Positions 5,995-12,602 of a DNA stretch of 12,602 nt are shown one piece after another. The stretch covers positions 1 to 12,602 of the forward strand of contig VGSD01000029.1 of NCBI GenBank assembly GCA_016875155.1, in the 5' to 3' direction. A program made the translations under genes and the position numbers. Under the pieces are notes generated by a model that saw nothing but the letters and a program-made list of their open reading frames with translations, did no database searches and was not told the origin of the DNA. The DNA is from Deltaproteobacteria bacterium. Lineage in GTDB: Bacteria; Desulfobacterota; BSN033; UBA1163. Numbering within the stretch: the stretch's first letter is position 1; the number at the start of each line of letters is the position of its first letter.

Positions 5995-7824
5995 TTATTC
6001 GACGGTGACGCTTTTGGCCAGGTTTCTGGGCTGATCCACATCCGTGCCTTTTAAATCAGCCATATGGTAAGCCAGAAGCTGAAGGGGCAAGGTGAGCAGA
6101 ATCGGTGTCAGGTAAGGATGGGCCTCAGGGATGAAGAGGGCATCGTCCACTTTCCGGACGATCTCTCGATCGGATTGCGAGACAAGGGCAATCACTTTCC
6201 CTTCCCTCGCCTTCACCTGTTCAATATTGGAAAGAACCTTCTCATAGACATCGTTCCGAGTGGCAAGAACAACCACAGGCATGTCCCGATCAATCAAAGC
6301 AATGGGACCATGCTTCATCTCGCCGGCTGGATAGCCTTCGGCATGGATATATGAGATCTCTTTTAACTTCAGCGCTCCCTCCAACGCGATGGGATAGTTG
6401 ACCCCTCTCCCAAGATAGAGGAAATCCCTGGCTTGTAGGTACTTCTTTGCAATCTCGAGAACCTGTTTTGAAGATTGGAGCATCTCTTCCATCAGATGAG
6501 GAATCCTGACCAACTCCTCGATGTATCCTCTCCCGTCTTCGCGAGAAAGAATGCCAAGTTCTCTTCCCATCCTAAGGGCAAGAAGAAAGAGGATGACCAA
6601 CTGGGTGACAAAGGTTTTAGTCGAGGCCACCCCGATCTCCGGACCTGCATGAGTATAAATGACATGATCGGAATCTCTCGCCAGGCTCGACTCAACCACA
6701 TTGCAGATGGCAAGGCTCATGGCTCCCTGCCTTTTTCCTTCCCTCAATGCGGCAAGGGTATCCGCAGTCTCACCGGACTGGGAGATGGTCACCAGGAGCG
6801 TATCGTTTCCGAGGATCGGGTTTCGATAACGGAACTCGGAACCAATATCCGTTTCCACTGGAATCCGGCAAAGTCCCTCGATTAAAAATTTTCCCACCAA
6901 TGCCGCATGATAGGAGGTGCCACAGGCAATCAAGCAGATTCGCCGAATCTTATTTAGTACCGAACTGTCCAGGTTCACTCCTTCGAGGAGTGCATCGCCG
7001 TTTTCCTCAGAGAGGCGGCCCCGGATTGTATCGATCACAGCCCTGGGCTGTTCAAAGATCTCTTTGAGCATGAAATGTTTAAACCCGCCCTTTTCCGCCA
7101 TCAGGGGGTTCCAGTCAATGCGCCTCGGTTTCTTCGAAACCTGGCTCCCTCGGATATCAAAAACCTTGACCCCATTCGGAGTGAGATGAGCCATTTCTCC
7201 ATCCTCCATAAAGATGAAATCTCTTGTATAGGGAAGAAGCGGAGGGATGTCAGAGGCGATAAAAAAATCTCCTTCGCCAAGACCAATCACCAGGGGACTC
7301 TCTTTTCGGGCAGCGATCAAACACCTCTCATCTCCTTCAAAAAGGATTCCCAGTGCATAAGAGCCTTCAATCAGACCCAGTGCTTTTTTGACGGCCTCAA
7401 GGAAGGAAGAGTCCTCTTGAATGAACCCATCAATCAGATGGGAAATGATCTCAGTATCGGTTTCAGAACTGAAGATACGTCCTTTCCTCTTGAGTGTTTC
7501 CTTGAGGGGAAGGTGGTTCTCAATGATTCCATTATGGATGACAGCAACTCTTCCGGCTTTATGGGGGTGGGCATTTTCATCAGAAGGCCTTCCATGGGTG
7601 GCCCATCGGGTGTGGCCAATTCCTACCATTCCATCAAAGGTCTCATCTCCTACCAATTCCTCCAGGCTGGCCAACTTACCTACCCTTCTCCTGATCTCGA
7701 TCTTCCCCTTGTTAAAGACGGCAATGCCTGCGGAATCATATCCCCTGTATTCCAGCCTCTTCAATCCCTCCATGAGGACTTCAGCGGTCTTCCTTGAACC
7801 CACATATCCGACAATGCCGCACAT
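5995..7824 (-). CDS. glmS: Glutamine-fructose-6-phosphate aminotransferase (isomerizing)
   Basis: GlmS converts fructose 6-phosphate and glutamine to glucosamine 6-phosphate, the entry step of amino-sugar, peptidoglycan and LPS synthesis. The 609-residue product has the same length as the E. coli enzyme. Cys2 in MCGIVGYVG is the glutaminase nucleophile once Met is removed; [13 protein letters not shown] and GHTRWATHG follow. Two SIS domains cover about residues 290-425 and 460-600, with [24 protein letters not shown] and [11 protein letters not shown]. The C-terminus [13 protein letters not shown] holds the conserved Lys and tail that close the active site. It starts 3 nt after the glmU stop with AAGGA 9 nt upstream, so the two genes are cotranscribed. 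There is no room for a glmS ribozyme. Confidence 0.98.
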   Translation of the reverse strand: MCGIVGYVGSRKTAEVLMEGLKRLEYRGYDSAGIAVFNKGKIEIRRRVGKLASLEELVGDETFDGMVGIGHTRWATHGRPSDENAHPHKAGRVAVIHNGIIENHLPLKETLKRKGRIFSSETDTEIISHLIDGFIQEDSSFLEAVKKALGLIEGSYALGILFEGDERCLIAARKESPLVIGLGEGDFFIASDIPPLLPYTRDFIFMEDGEMAHLTPNGVKVFDIRGSQVSKKPRRIDWNPLMAEKGGFKHFMLKEIFEQPRAVIDTIRGRLSEENGDALLEGVNLDSSVLNKIRRICLIACGTSYHAALVGKFLIEGLCRIPVETDIGSEFRYRNPILGNDTLLVTISQSGETADTLAALREGKRQGAMSLAICNVVESSLARDSDHVIYTHAGPEIGVASTKTFVTQLVILFLLALRMGRELGILSREDGRGYIEELVRIPHLMEEMLQSSKQVLEIAKKYLQARDFLYLGRGVNYPIALEGALKLKEISYIHAEGYPAGEMKHGPIALIDRDMPVVVLATRNDVYEKVLSNIEQVKAREGKVIALVSQSDREIVRKVDDALFIPEAHPYLTPILLTLPLQLLAYHMADLKGTDVDQPRNLAKSVTVE

Positions 7825-7827
7825 CGC

Positions 7828-9234
7828 TCAATCCTTCTTTTTTCGACTCTGCTTATGCTGGATCTCCATCTTTTTGCTCCACCCCCGGATATTTTTTTGC
7901 TTTACCCGGCTGATGGCAAGCGCTCCCTCTGGGACATTCTTGGTCACAGTGGTGCCTGCCCCGATTGAGGATCGGTCGCCCACTTTCACAGGAGCCACCA
8001 GCTCTACATTCGATCCCACAAAGACCTGGTCGCCAATGACCGTCTGATGTTTTTCAAATCCGTCATAATTGCAGGTGATGGTGCCCGCGCCGATATTAAC
8101 TTCTTTTCCAACAAGGGCATCTCCAATATAGGCAAGGTGATTGGCTTTCGAACCCTTGCCGATGATTGAATTCTTCACCTCCACAAAGTTACCGATTTTC
8201 GCCTTCGTCTTCACCTCGCTCTGGGGTCTCAGGTGGGAAAAGGGTCCGATGATGGCTCCATCGTCAATCCTGCTCTCGGTGATGACGCAGTGGGAGCGGA
8301 TCGTCACACCATTGCCGATTTGAGTGTCTGAAATTTTTAAATTCGGTTCAAGGACACATTGCTCTCCGACCCTGGTTTTACCCTGGAGAGTACAATTCGG
8401 ATAGAGCATTGTATCTTTTCCGATCACTACGGTCTGATCAACATAAGTCGTTTTGGGATCGATGATCGTCACACCTGAAAGCATCAACTCCTTTATTTTC
8501 TCCAGCCGGAGCACTTCAATGGCAGTCGCTAGATCAACCCGGGTATTGATCCCCATCACTTCCATCGGATCGGCCACCATGTGGGCAGAGCATCTTAGCC
8601 CCCTCTTTCTCGCCACCTCGGCCAGATCAGTCAGATAATATTCCCCCTGGGCATTCTCTCTTCCAATCTCCTTCAACCCTTCAATGAGAAAAGTTGATCT
8701 CACACAGAAGATCCCCGTATTGACCTCTCGGATCAACCTTTGCTCATCAGAAGCATCCTTCTCCTCAACAATCCTTTCCAGCCAGCCCTCCTCACCCCGT
8801 ATGATCCGTCCATATCCAGTGGAATTCTTTACCACAGCTGTAAGTACAGCAAGTGTGGAATCATTGCCCCAGAAGGTGTCGATAAAAGACCGGAGTGTCT
8901 CCGCCTTCACCAAAGGGACATCTCCACAGAGAATGAGCACGGTTCCTGTAAATCCATGGAAAGCGGGAAGAGCCTGTAACACCGCATGCCCTGTTCCCAA
9001 TTGTTCATCCTGACGGACAAATTCGATTCGAGAATCCGCAAACTTCTTCTCAATCTGATCCGCCTGATGACCCACGACCACAATCGTCTTCTCGGCCTTG
9101 ACTTCGTTGAGGGAAAGGGCAATCGCATAGGAGAGCATGGGGGAGCCTAACAACGGATGAAGAACCTTGGCCAGATCCGACTTCATCCGGGTTCCCTTCC
9201 CTGCTGCCAGAATGATGGTCGCTACGTTATTCAA
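7828..9234 (-). CDS. glmU: Bifunctional GlmU: GlcN-1-P acetyltransferase / GlcNAc-1-P uridyltransferase
   Basis: GlmU acetylates glucosamine 1-phosphate and then makes UDP-GlcNAc for cell-wall and LPS synthesis. The N-terminal pyrophosphorylase domain (about 1-230) shows LAAGKGTRM (9-17), Lys23 in AKVLHP, LCGDVPLV, QLGTGHAV, and NTGIFC. The C-terminal left-handed beta-helix (about 250-450) shows the hexapeptide repeats, NHLAYIGDA with the likely catalytic His366, and NIGAGTITCNYDG. It is 468 residues, slightly longer than the E. coli enzyme because of a basic tail (KQSRKKKD). The start is TTG at 9234-9232; no ATG lies at an acceptable place, the reading begins as expected for GlmU, and GAGGGG sits upstream. 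It is preceded by a predicted leader of about 280 nt containing a multi-hairpin element. Confidence 0.97.
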   Translation of the reverse strand: MNNVATIILAAGKGTRMKSDLAKVLHPLLGSPMLSYAIALSLNEVKAEKTIVVVGHQADQIEKKFADSRIEFVRQDEQLGTGHAVLQALPAFHGFTGTVLILCGDVPLVKAETLRSFIDTFWGNDSTLAVLTAVVKNSTGYGRIIRGEEGWLERIVEEKDASDEQRLIREVNTGIFCVRSTFLIEGLKEIGRENAQGEYYLTDLAEVARKRGLRCSAHMVADPMEVMGINTRVDLATAIEVLRLEKIKELMLSGVTIIDPKTTYVDQTVVIGKDTMLYPNCTLQGKTRVGEQCVLEPNLKISDTQIGNGVTIRSHCVITESRIDDGAIIGPFSHLRPQSEVKTKAKIGNFVEVKNSIIGKGSKANHLAYIGDALVGKEVNIGAGTITCNYDGFEKHQTVIGDQVFVGSNVELVAPVKVGDRSSIGAGTTVTKNVPEGALAISRVKQKNIRGWSKKMEIQHKQSRKKKD

Positions 9235-9286
9235 TCCTGCACCCCTCGTTTACAAAACTTGTAGGTTGCCGAAAACGTTTTTCCCC

Positions 9287-9512
9287 CAGGTTGCTCAAAA
9301 AGGGCCAGATGCAAGGCTCCCGAAATCCTGAGAGTGGTGTCGCGACGAATAAGGAGCGACGACTTACCACGCCGGCGAGTCGGTGAGCCGGCTATGCGGC
9401 GTACTGGGCGGTACGCCGCAACGAGCCTTCCCCGTGCTTGACACGGGGAAGGATGAGTCTGCCTGCCGGTAGGCAGAGGAAACGCAGCAGAAGGCCATTT
9501 TTCAGCAACCTG
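9287..9512. repeat. MITE-like multi-hairpin element with terminal inverted repeats
   Basis: This 226-bp non-coding element begins CAGGTTGCTCAAAAAGGGCC and ends with the near-complement; the two ends match at 21 of the first 26 positions. Between them are five consecutive hairpins: 9334-9370 (GTGGT...ACCAC with inner GTCGC/GCGAC), 9371-9392 (GCCGGC/GCCGGC), 9395-9420 (10-bp TGCGGCGTAC stem), 9426-9452 (11-bp CCTTCCCCGTG stem), and 9459-9476 (CTGCCT/AGGCAG). No coding frame of note is present and no clear target-site duplication is seen. Just outside the left end, 9262-9275 (TAGGTTGCCGAAAA) resembles another copy of the end sequence. It is either a dispersed non-autonomous element or a structured leader RNA of glmUS. 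Confidence 0.75.
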
Positions 9513-9519
9513 TTAATAT

Positions 9520-9548
9520 TTTATACTACGGTCTGTACCTTTAGTCAA
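9520..9548 (-). promoter_or_regulatory. Sigma70-type promoter of glmU-glmS
   Basis: On the minus strand TTGACT (-35, 9548-9543) and TATAAA (-10, 9525-9520) are separated by exactly 17 bp; each matches consensus at five of six positions. Transcription should start near 9513, at the edge of the multi-hairpin element, giving a 5' leader of about 280 nt before the TTG start of glmU. Confidence 0.75.
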
Positions 9549-9574
9549 CCTTCCGATAGAGAGGAAAATTTTAA

Positions 9575-9602
9575 TTTGCAAATTTGGATTCATTCATAAT
9601 AT
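9575..9602 (+). promoter_or_regulatory. Possible promoter of the antiporter gene
   Basis: TTTGCA (9575-9580) and TAATAT (9597-9602) are separated by 16 bp on the plus strand. Transcription would start about 10 nt before the antiporter ATG, leaving a very short leader with AGAAGAAAC as a weak ribosome binding site. The -35 match is poor, so this is tentative. It would be divergent from the glmU promoter some 30-50 bp away. Confidence 0.35.
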
Positions 9603-9618
9603 CCTTTAGAAGAAACCT

Positions 9619-11616
9619 ATGGAACTTGGATTTCTTAAAACGCTGGTCATCATCTTTGGGGTCTCGGCCTCGGTCATCTTTCTGCTTCACAAACTGAGAA
9701 TCCCTTCCATCGTGGGCTTTCTCACAGCGGGAGTATTGCTCGGTCCTCATGGGTTTGGCTTGATCCGGGACATTCATGAGGTCGAACTTCTTGCCGAGAT
9801 CGGCATTATCCTTCTCCTCTTTACCATCGGGCTGGAGATTTCGCTCAAGAACCTCAAAAGGATTCGCTCCGCTGTCCTGGGAGGAGGCTTCTCCCAGGTG
9901 TTTCTCACATTCCTTACAACCGCCGCGATTGCTTATCCATTCCTCCACAAATGGAATACTTCACTTTTCTCCGGATTTCTCGTTGCCCTGAGCAGTACCG
10001 CCATTGTCATGAAGATGCTCTTCGACCGGGGAGAAATCGATTCCCCTCATGGACGCCTCTCCATCGGCATTCTCATCTTCCAGGACTTCTGCGTCGTCCC
10101 CCTAATGCTCCTCGTTCCTATCCTTTCTGGATCCACTGGAAGCTCTCTTGAACTTCTTTGGACGCTTCTGAAATCCGCCGTCATCATCTTTATTGTTATC
10201 TTCGGAGCCAGGTGGCTGGTCCCCAATATCCTTCACCAGATCGTCCACACCCGCAGCCGTGAACTCTTCATCATCACCATCATCCTCCTCTGTCTCGGAA
10301 CAGCGCTCTTTACCTCATGGCTTGGCCTTTCTCTCGCCCTGGGCGCCTTTCTTGCTGGCCTGATCATCTCCGAATCCGAATACGCCTATCAGGCCATCTC
10401 GGACATTCTGCCCTTCAAAGACAGTTTCAACGGTCTCTTCTTCATTTCCATTGGGATGTTGATGAATCTCAGTTTTCTCCGCGAGAACATACCCTTGGTG
10501 ATCATGGGCGTGGTTCTTCTCATCATCTTGAAGACCTTCACGGGTTTCTTGTCTGTCCATCTCATCGGCCATCCTCTCCGGATTTCCCTTCAGACCGGAA
10601 TTCATCTGGCGCAGATTGGCGAATTTTCCTTCATCCTTGCCATGGCAGGCAAGTCCGCTGGACTCATCTCGGAGGATCATTACCAGCTTTTTCTTTCAGC
10701 CTCTGTCATCACGATGATTCTCACCCCTTTTCTCATCCAGGCCTCACCCTCACTCTCGGCCTGGGTCAGTTCGAAAAAACTCCTTGACCGGTTGGAGAGG
10801 ATGAGAAAGAGGGCGGAGAAGGAGAGTTTATCCCAGGGAAAAACAGACCATGTCATCATCATCGGTTTCGGATTAAATGGAAAAAATTTAGCAGAAGTCC
10901 TGAGAGAGACTTCCATCCCTTATGTGGTCCTCGACCTCAACAATGAAACTGTCCGTGAAATGAGAAAGAGAGGAGAGCCCATCTTTTATGGAGATGGTAC
11001 ACAGCAGGAGATCCTCCATAAATTGGAACTCTCAACAGCGAGAATGCTCGTCATCGTCATTTCAGACCCGGCCTCCACCCGAAGGATGGTCCAACTCGCG
11101 CGGAAGGAGAACCCAAGAATTTACATCATCGTCAGAACCCGATATACCGCCGAGGTGGAGGACCTTCTCCGTCTGGGGGCCAACGAGGTGATCCCCGAGG
11201 AGTTCGAGACGTCAATTGAAATCTTTGCCAAAGTGCTCCACCGGTATCAGGTGCCGCGAAATCTCCTCTTCGATCAGATTGAGAGGATCAGAAGCGGAAG
11301 TTACGAGGCCCTGAGAAGGGTGGAGCTTCCCGTCAAGAGCCTGCCTGAAAAATGCGAGATCATCACCGATATTGAGACTGAAACCTATCTGATCAATCAA
11401 GGAACCTCAGCGGCAGGCCATTCCATCAGAGATCTGAAGATACGGTCAACCACCGGCGCTACCGTGATCGCCGTGAGAAGGGATGGAGAGATCCTCCCCA
11501 GTCCGGATCCAGATTTTATCTTCAGAGCCGGAGATATCGTTTATCTCATCGGAGAGAGAGAAAAGGTTCTCAAGGCAATCGAATTGCTCGAAGGACCTCA
11601 AGCTTTTAGGTACTGA
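9619..11616 (+). CDS. CPA2-family cation:proton antiporter with RCK domains (Kef-type)
   Basis: This 665-residue inner-membrane protein has an antiporter core of about 12 hydrophobic segments (residues 1-385), with GFLTAGVLLGPHG, LLLFTIGLEI, LSSTAIVMK and GILIFQDFCVVPL. The Gln155-Asp156 pair in the last is typical of Kef-type K+/H+ antiporters in the CPA2 family. A charged linker leads to an RCK_N (TrkA-N) Rossmann domain (410-530) with GFGLNG (416-421) and an acidic Asp439 after the second strand, so it likely binds a dinucleotide or adenine nucleotide. An RCK_C (TrkA-C) domain occupies about 568-658. The full length resembles KefB/KefC-like and YbaL-like proteins. It likely exports K+ or Na+ in exchange for H+; the ion cannot be fixed from sequence. 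The next gene follows after 22 bp. Confidence 0.92.
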   Translation: MELGFLKTLVIIFGVSASVIFLLHKLRIPSIVGFLTAGVLLGPHGFGLIRDIHEVELLAEIGIILLLFTIGLEISLKNLKRIRSAVLGGGFSQVFLTFLTTAAIAYPFLHKWNTSLFSGFLVALSSTAIVMKMLFDRGEIDSPHGRLSIGILIFQDFCVVPLMLLVPILSGSTGSSLELLWTLLKSAVIIFIVIFGARWLVPNILHQIVHTRSRELFIITIILLCLGTALFTSWLGLSLALGAFLAGLIISESEYAYQAISDILPFKDSFNGLFFISIGMLMNLSFLRENIPLVIMGVVLLIILKTFTGFLSVHLIGHPLRISLQTGIHLAQIGEFSFILAMAGKSAGLISEDHYQLFLSASVITMILTPFLIQASPSLSAWVSSKKLLDRLERMRKRAEKESLSQGKTDHVIIIGFGLNGKNLAEVLRETSIPYVVLDLNNETVREMRKRGEPIFYGDGTQQEILHKLELSTARMLVIVISDPASTRRMVQLARKENPRIYIIVRTRYTAEVEDLLRLGANEVIPEEFETSIEIFAKVLHRYQVPRNLLFDQIERIRSGSYEALRRVELPVKSLPEKCEIITDIETETYLINQGTSAAGHSIRDLKIRSTTGATVIAVRRDGEILPSPDPDFIFRAGDIVYLIGEREKVLKAIELLEGPQAFRY

Positions 11617-11638
11617 ATTTAATGTTGGAGAATAAAAA

Positions 11639-12415
11639 ATGCTTCCCATTCACATCAATGTCCCTTACCCCATGCTTGTAGAAAGAATTGAGTTCGTCAT
11701 CAACCATCATTTCCATCCTGAAATCTACTTCAGCGGGGAGGATCTTGATGGCTCCAATGAGGCGGAAGTAAAACAGCTCGCAGAGAACCTTCATGGAAAA
11801 GATCTGACCTGTACGGTCCATGGCCCTTTTATGGATTTGAGCCCGGGAGGGGTTGACCGGAGAATCAGGGAGGTGACCCTGGATCGAATTTCAAAGACAA
11901 TCGAACTGGCCAGTCTGTTCAAACCCAAGGCAATCGTCTTTCATCCCGGATATGAAAAATGGAAATTCGATGGAGAGGTCGGTCTCTGGCTGGAGAGCAG
12001 TCTCCGGACATGGAAACCTCTGGTCGAGGAGGTAAAAGAACGGGGGCTAACAATCGCCATTGAAAATGTCTATGAAGAGAATCCAGATTCGTTGCTCATG
12101 CTTCTGAAGGAGATCCATTCCCCACACTTCCGGTTTTGCTTCGATACTGGTCACCATAATGTTTTTGGAAAGACCCCTCTTCCCCTCTGGATGGAGCAGT
12201 TGGGGGAATATCTTGTTGAGGTCCACCTTCACGACAACTTAGGGGAGATGGACGAACATCTTCCCGTGGGAGAGGGAAGTTTCGATTTCCGGGAACTCTT
12301 CACCCTCTTTTCCAGATGGGGATTAAACCCCATCTATACCATCGAACCTCATCAAGAGGACCACCTCTGGAGAGGACTAGAAGCCATTAAACAATATATC
12401 CCGGTAGTCGAATAG
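11639..12415 (+). CDS. TIM-barrel sugar phosphate isomerase/epimerase-like protein (AP endonuclease 2 superfamily)
   Basis: This 258-residue protein has the xylose isomerase-like TIM barrel. Likely metal-binding residues are in place along the strands: His61 (TVHGPF), His102 (VFHPG), Glu142 (IAIENV), Asp169 and His172 (FCFDTGHHN), His196 and His198 (VHLHDN), and Glu236 (TIEPH). The GEGSFDF segment (212-217) after HDN is also typical of sugar-phosphate isomerases/epimerases of this group. It lacks features that would single out endonuclease IV. Substrate is unknown. It starts 22 nt after the antiporter gene with GGAG 8 nt before the ATG, so the two are probably cotranscribed, although no functional link is evident. 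Confidence 0.85.
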   Translation: MLPIHINVPYPMLVERIEFVINHHFHPEIYFSGEDLDGSNEAEVKQLAENLHGKDLTCTVHGPFMDLSPGGVDRRIREVTLDRISKTIELASLFKPKAIVFHPGYEKWKFDGEVGLWLESSLRTWKPLVEEVKERGLTIAIENVYEENPDSLLMLLKEIHSPHFRFCFDTGHHNVFGKTPLPLWMEQLGEYLVEVHLHDNLGEMDEHLPVGEGSFDFRELFTLFSRWGLNPIYTIEPHQEDHLWRGLEAIKQYIPVVE

Positions 12416-12522
12416 TCCTATACTTTTATAGTCTTATGGTTATTTGACCTGTTGACTATTTCACGATACAACTTACAGACTATTGAACTTCTGGAACTCC
12501 GATATAAGGATCAAAGATAATT

Positions 12523-12602
12523 ATGGTGCCACAAATTGATTCGTTGTATGTATGCGGGGGAATCAGGGGGGCGAGAGTCCGGTATACTTGGTATAAATCG
12601 AG
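12523..12602 (+). CDS. Possible start of an unidentified gene, cut by the window edge
   Basis: An ATG at 12523 opens a frame with no stop up to the window end (26 codons, starting MVPQIDSLYVCGG). AAGGA lies about 12 nt upstream, farther than ideal. The peptide is not recognised, and 26 open codons could occur by chance. The preceding spacer (12416-12522) holds repeated TAGTC/GACTA words and no clear terminator. Confidence 0.2.
   Translation, partial: MVPQIDSLYVCGGIRGARVRYTWYKS

Noticed and set aside
7825..7827. glmS ribozyme upstream of glmS
   Set aside because: Only 3 nt separate the glmU stop from the glmS start, so no ribozyme can lie there, and none is apparent in the glmU leader by its known core motifs.
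9287..9512. CRISPR array or tRNA/integron-type site
   Set aside because: The hairpins differ from each other in sequence and spacing, with no repeated direct unit, no tRNA-like fold and no integrase gene nearby.
11639..12415. DNA repair endonuclease IV
   Set aside because: The metal-site pattern is shared by the whole TIM-barrel superfamily, and the HDN...GEGSFDF arrangement and absence of endonuclease IV signatures favour a sugar isomerase/epimerase-like protein.

Overview
The window looks like chromosomal housekeeping DNA from a free-living bacterium of moderate GC content. The split glycine decarboxylase (GcvPA/GcvPB), the adjacent glmU and glmS, and the many intergenic dyad repeats suit a Desulfobacterota (deltaproteobacterial) or related lineage. 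That placement is an impression from gene content; no rRNA or other marker is present to prove it.

Layout from right to left on the minus strand: glmU (TTG start) and glmS are 3 bp apart and make UDP-GlcNAc precursors. Then come a UvrD/PcrA-type DNA helicase, a two-ACT-domain GcvR-like protein, and a glycine-controlled unit. That unit has a good sigma70-type promoter, a tandem glycine riboswitch, an intrinsic terminator overlapping the second aptamer, a small ParB/Srx-fold protein, gcvH, gcvPA, and the first 21 codons of gcvPB, which leaves the window at position 1. On the plus strand, divergent from glmU, are a CPA2 (Kef-type) cation:proton antiporter fused to RCK domains and a TIM-barrel sugar isomerase/epimerase-like protein 22 bp downstream.

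The most interesting part is the glycine unit. The first gene under the riboswitch is not gcvT but a 161-residue ParB-fold protein. It carries an HE motif, a DGHHR motif and a C-terminal PKTSKH motif, which resemble free L-serine kinases (SerK/SbnI type) more than chromosome-partition ParB. A glycine-induced operon coupling glycine cleavage to a putative serine kinase would link glycine, serine and O-phosphoserine metabolism. The GcvR-like ACT protein just upstream suggests a second, protein-based layer of control.

The second point is the glmU-kef intergenic region. A 226-bp element with imperfect terminal inverted repeats and five internal hairpins lies between a strong predicted glmU promoter and the glmU start. 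The predicted transcription start falls at the element boundary, so the whole element should form the structured 5' leader of the glmUS mRNA.

Three other intergenic gaps (about 65-301, 3496-3650 and 5919-5994) hold AT-rich imperfect palindromes, and a 20-bp C/G hairpin sits between the ParB-like gene and gcvH. No mobile-element protein, CRISPR array, tRNA or rRNA was seen.
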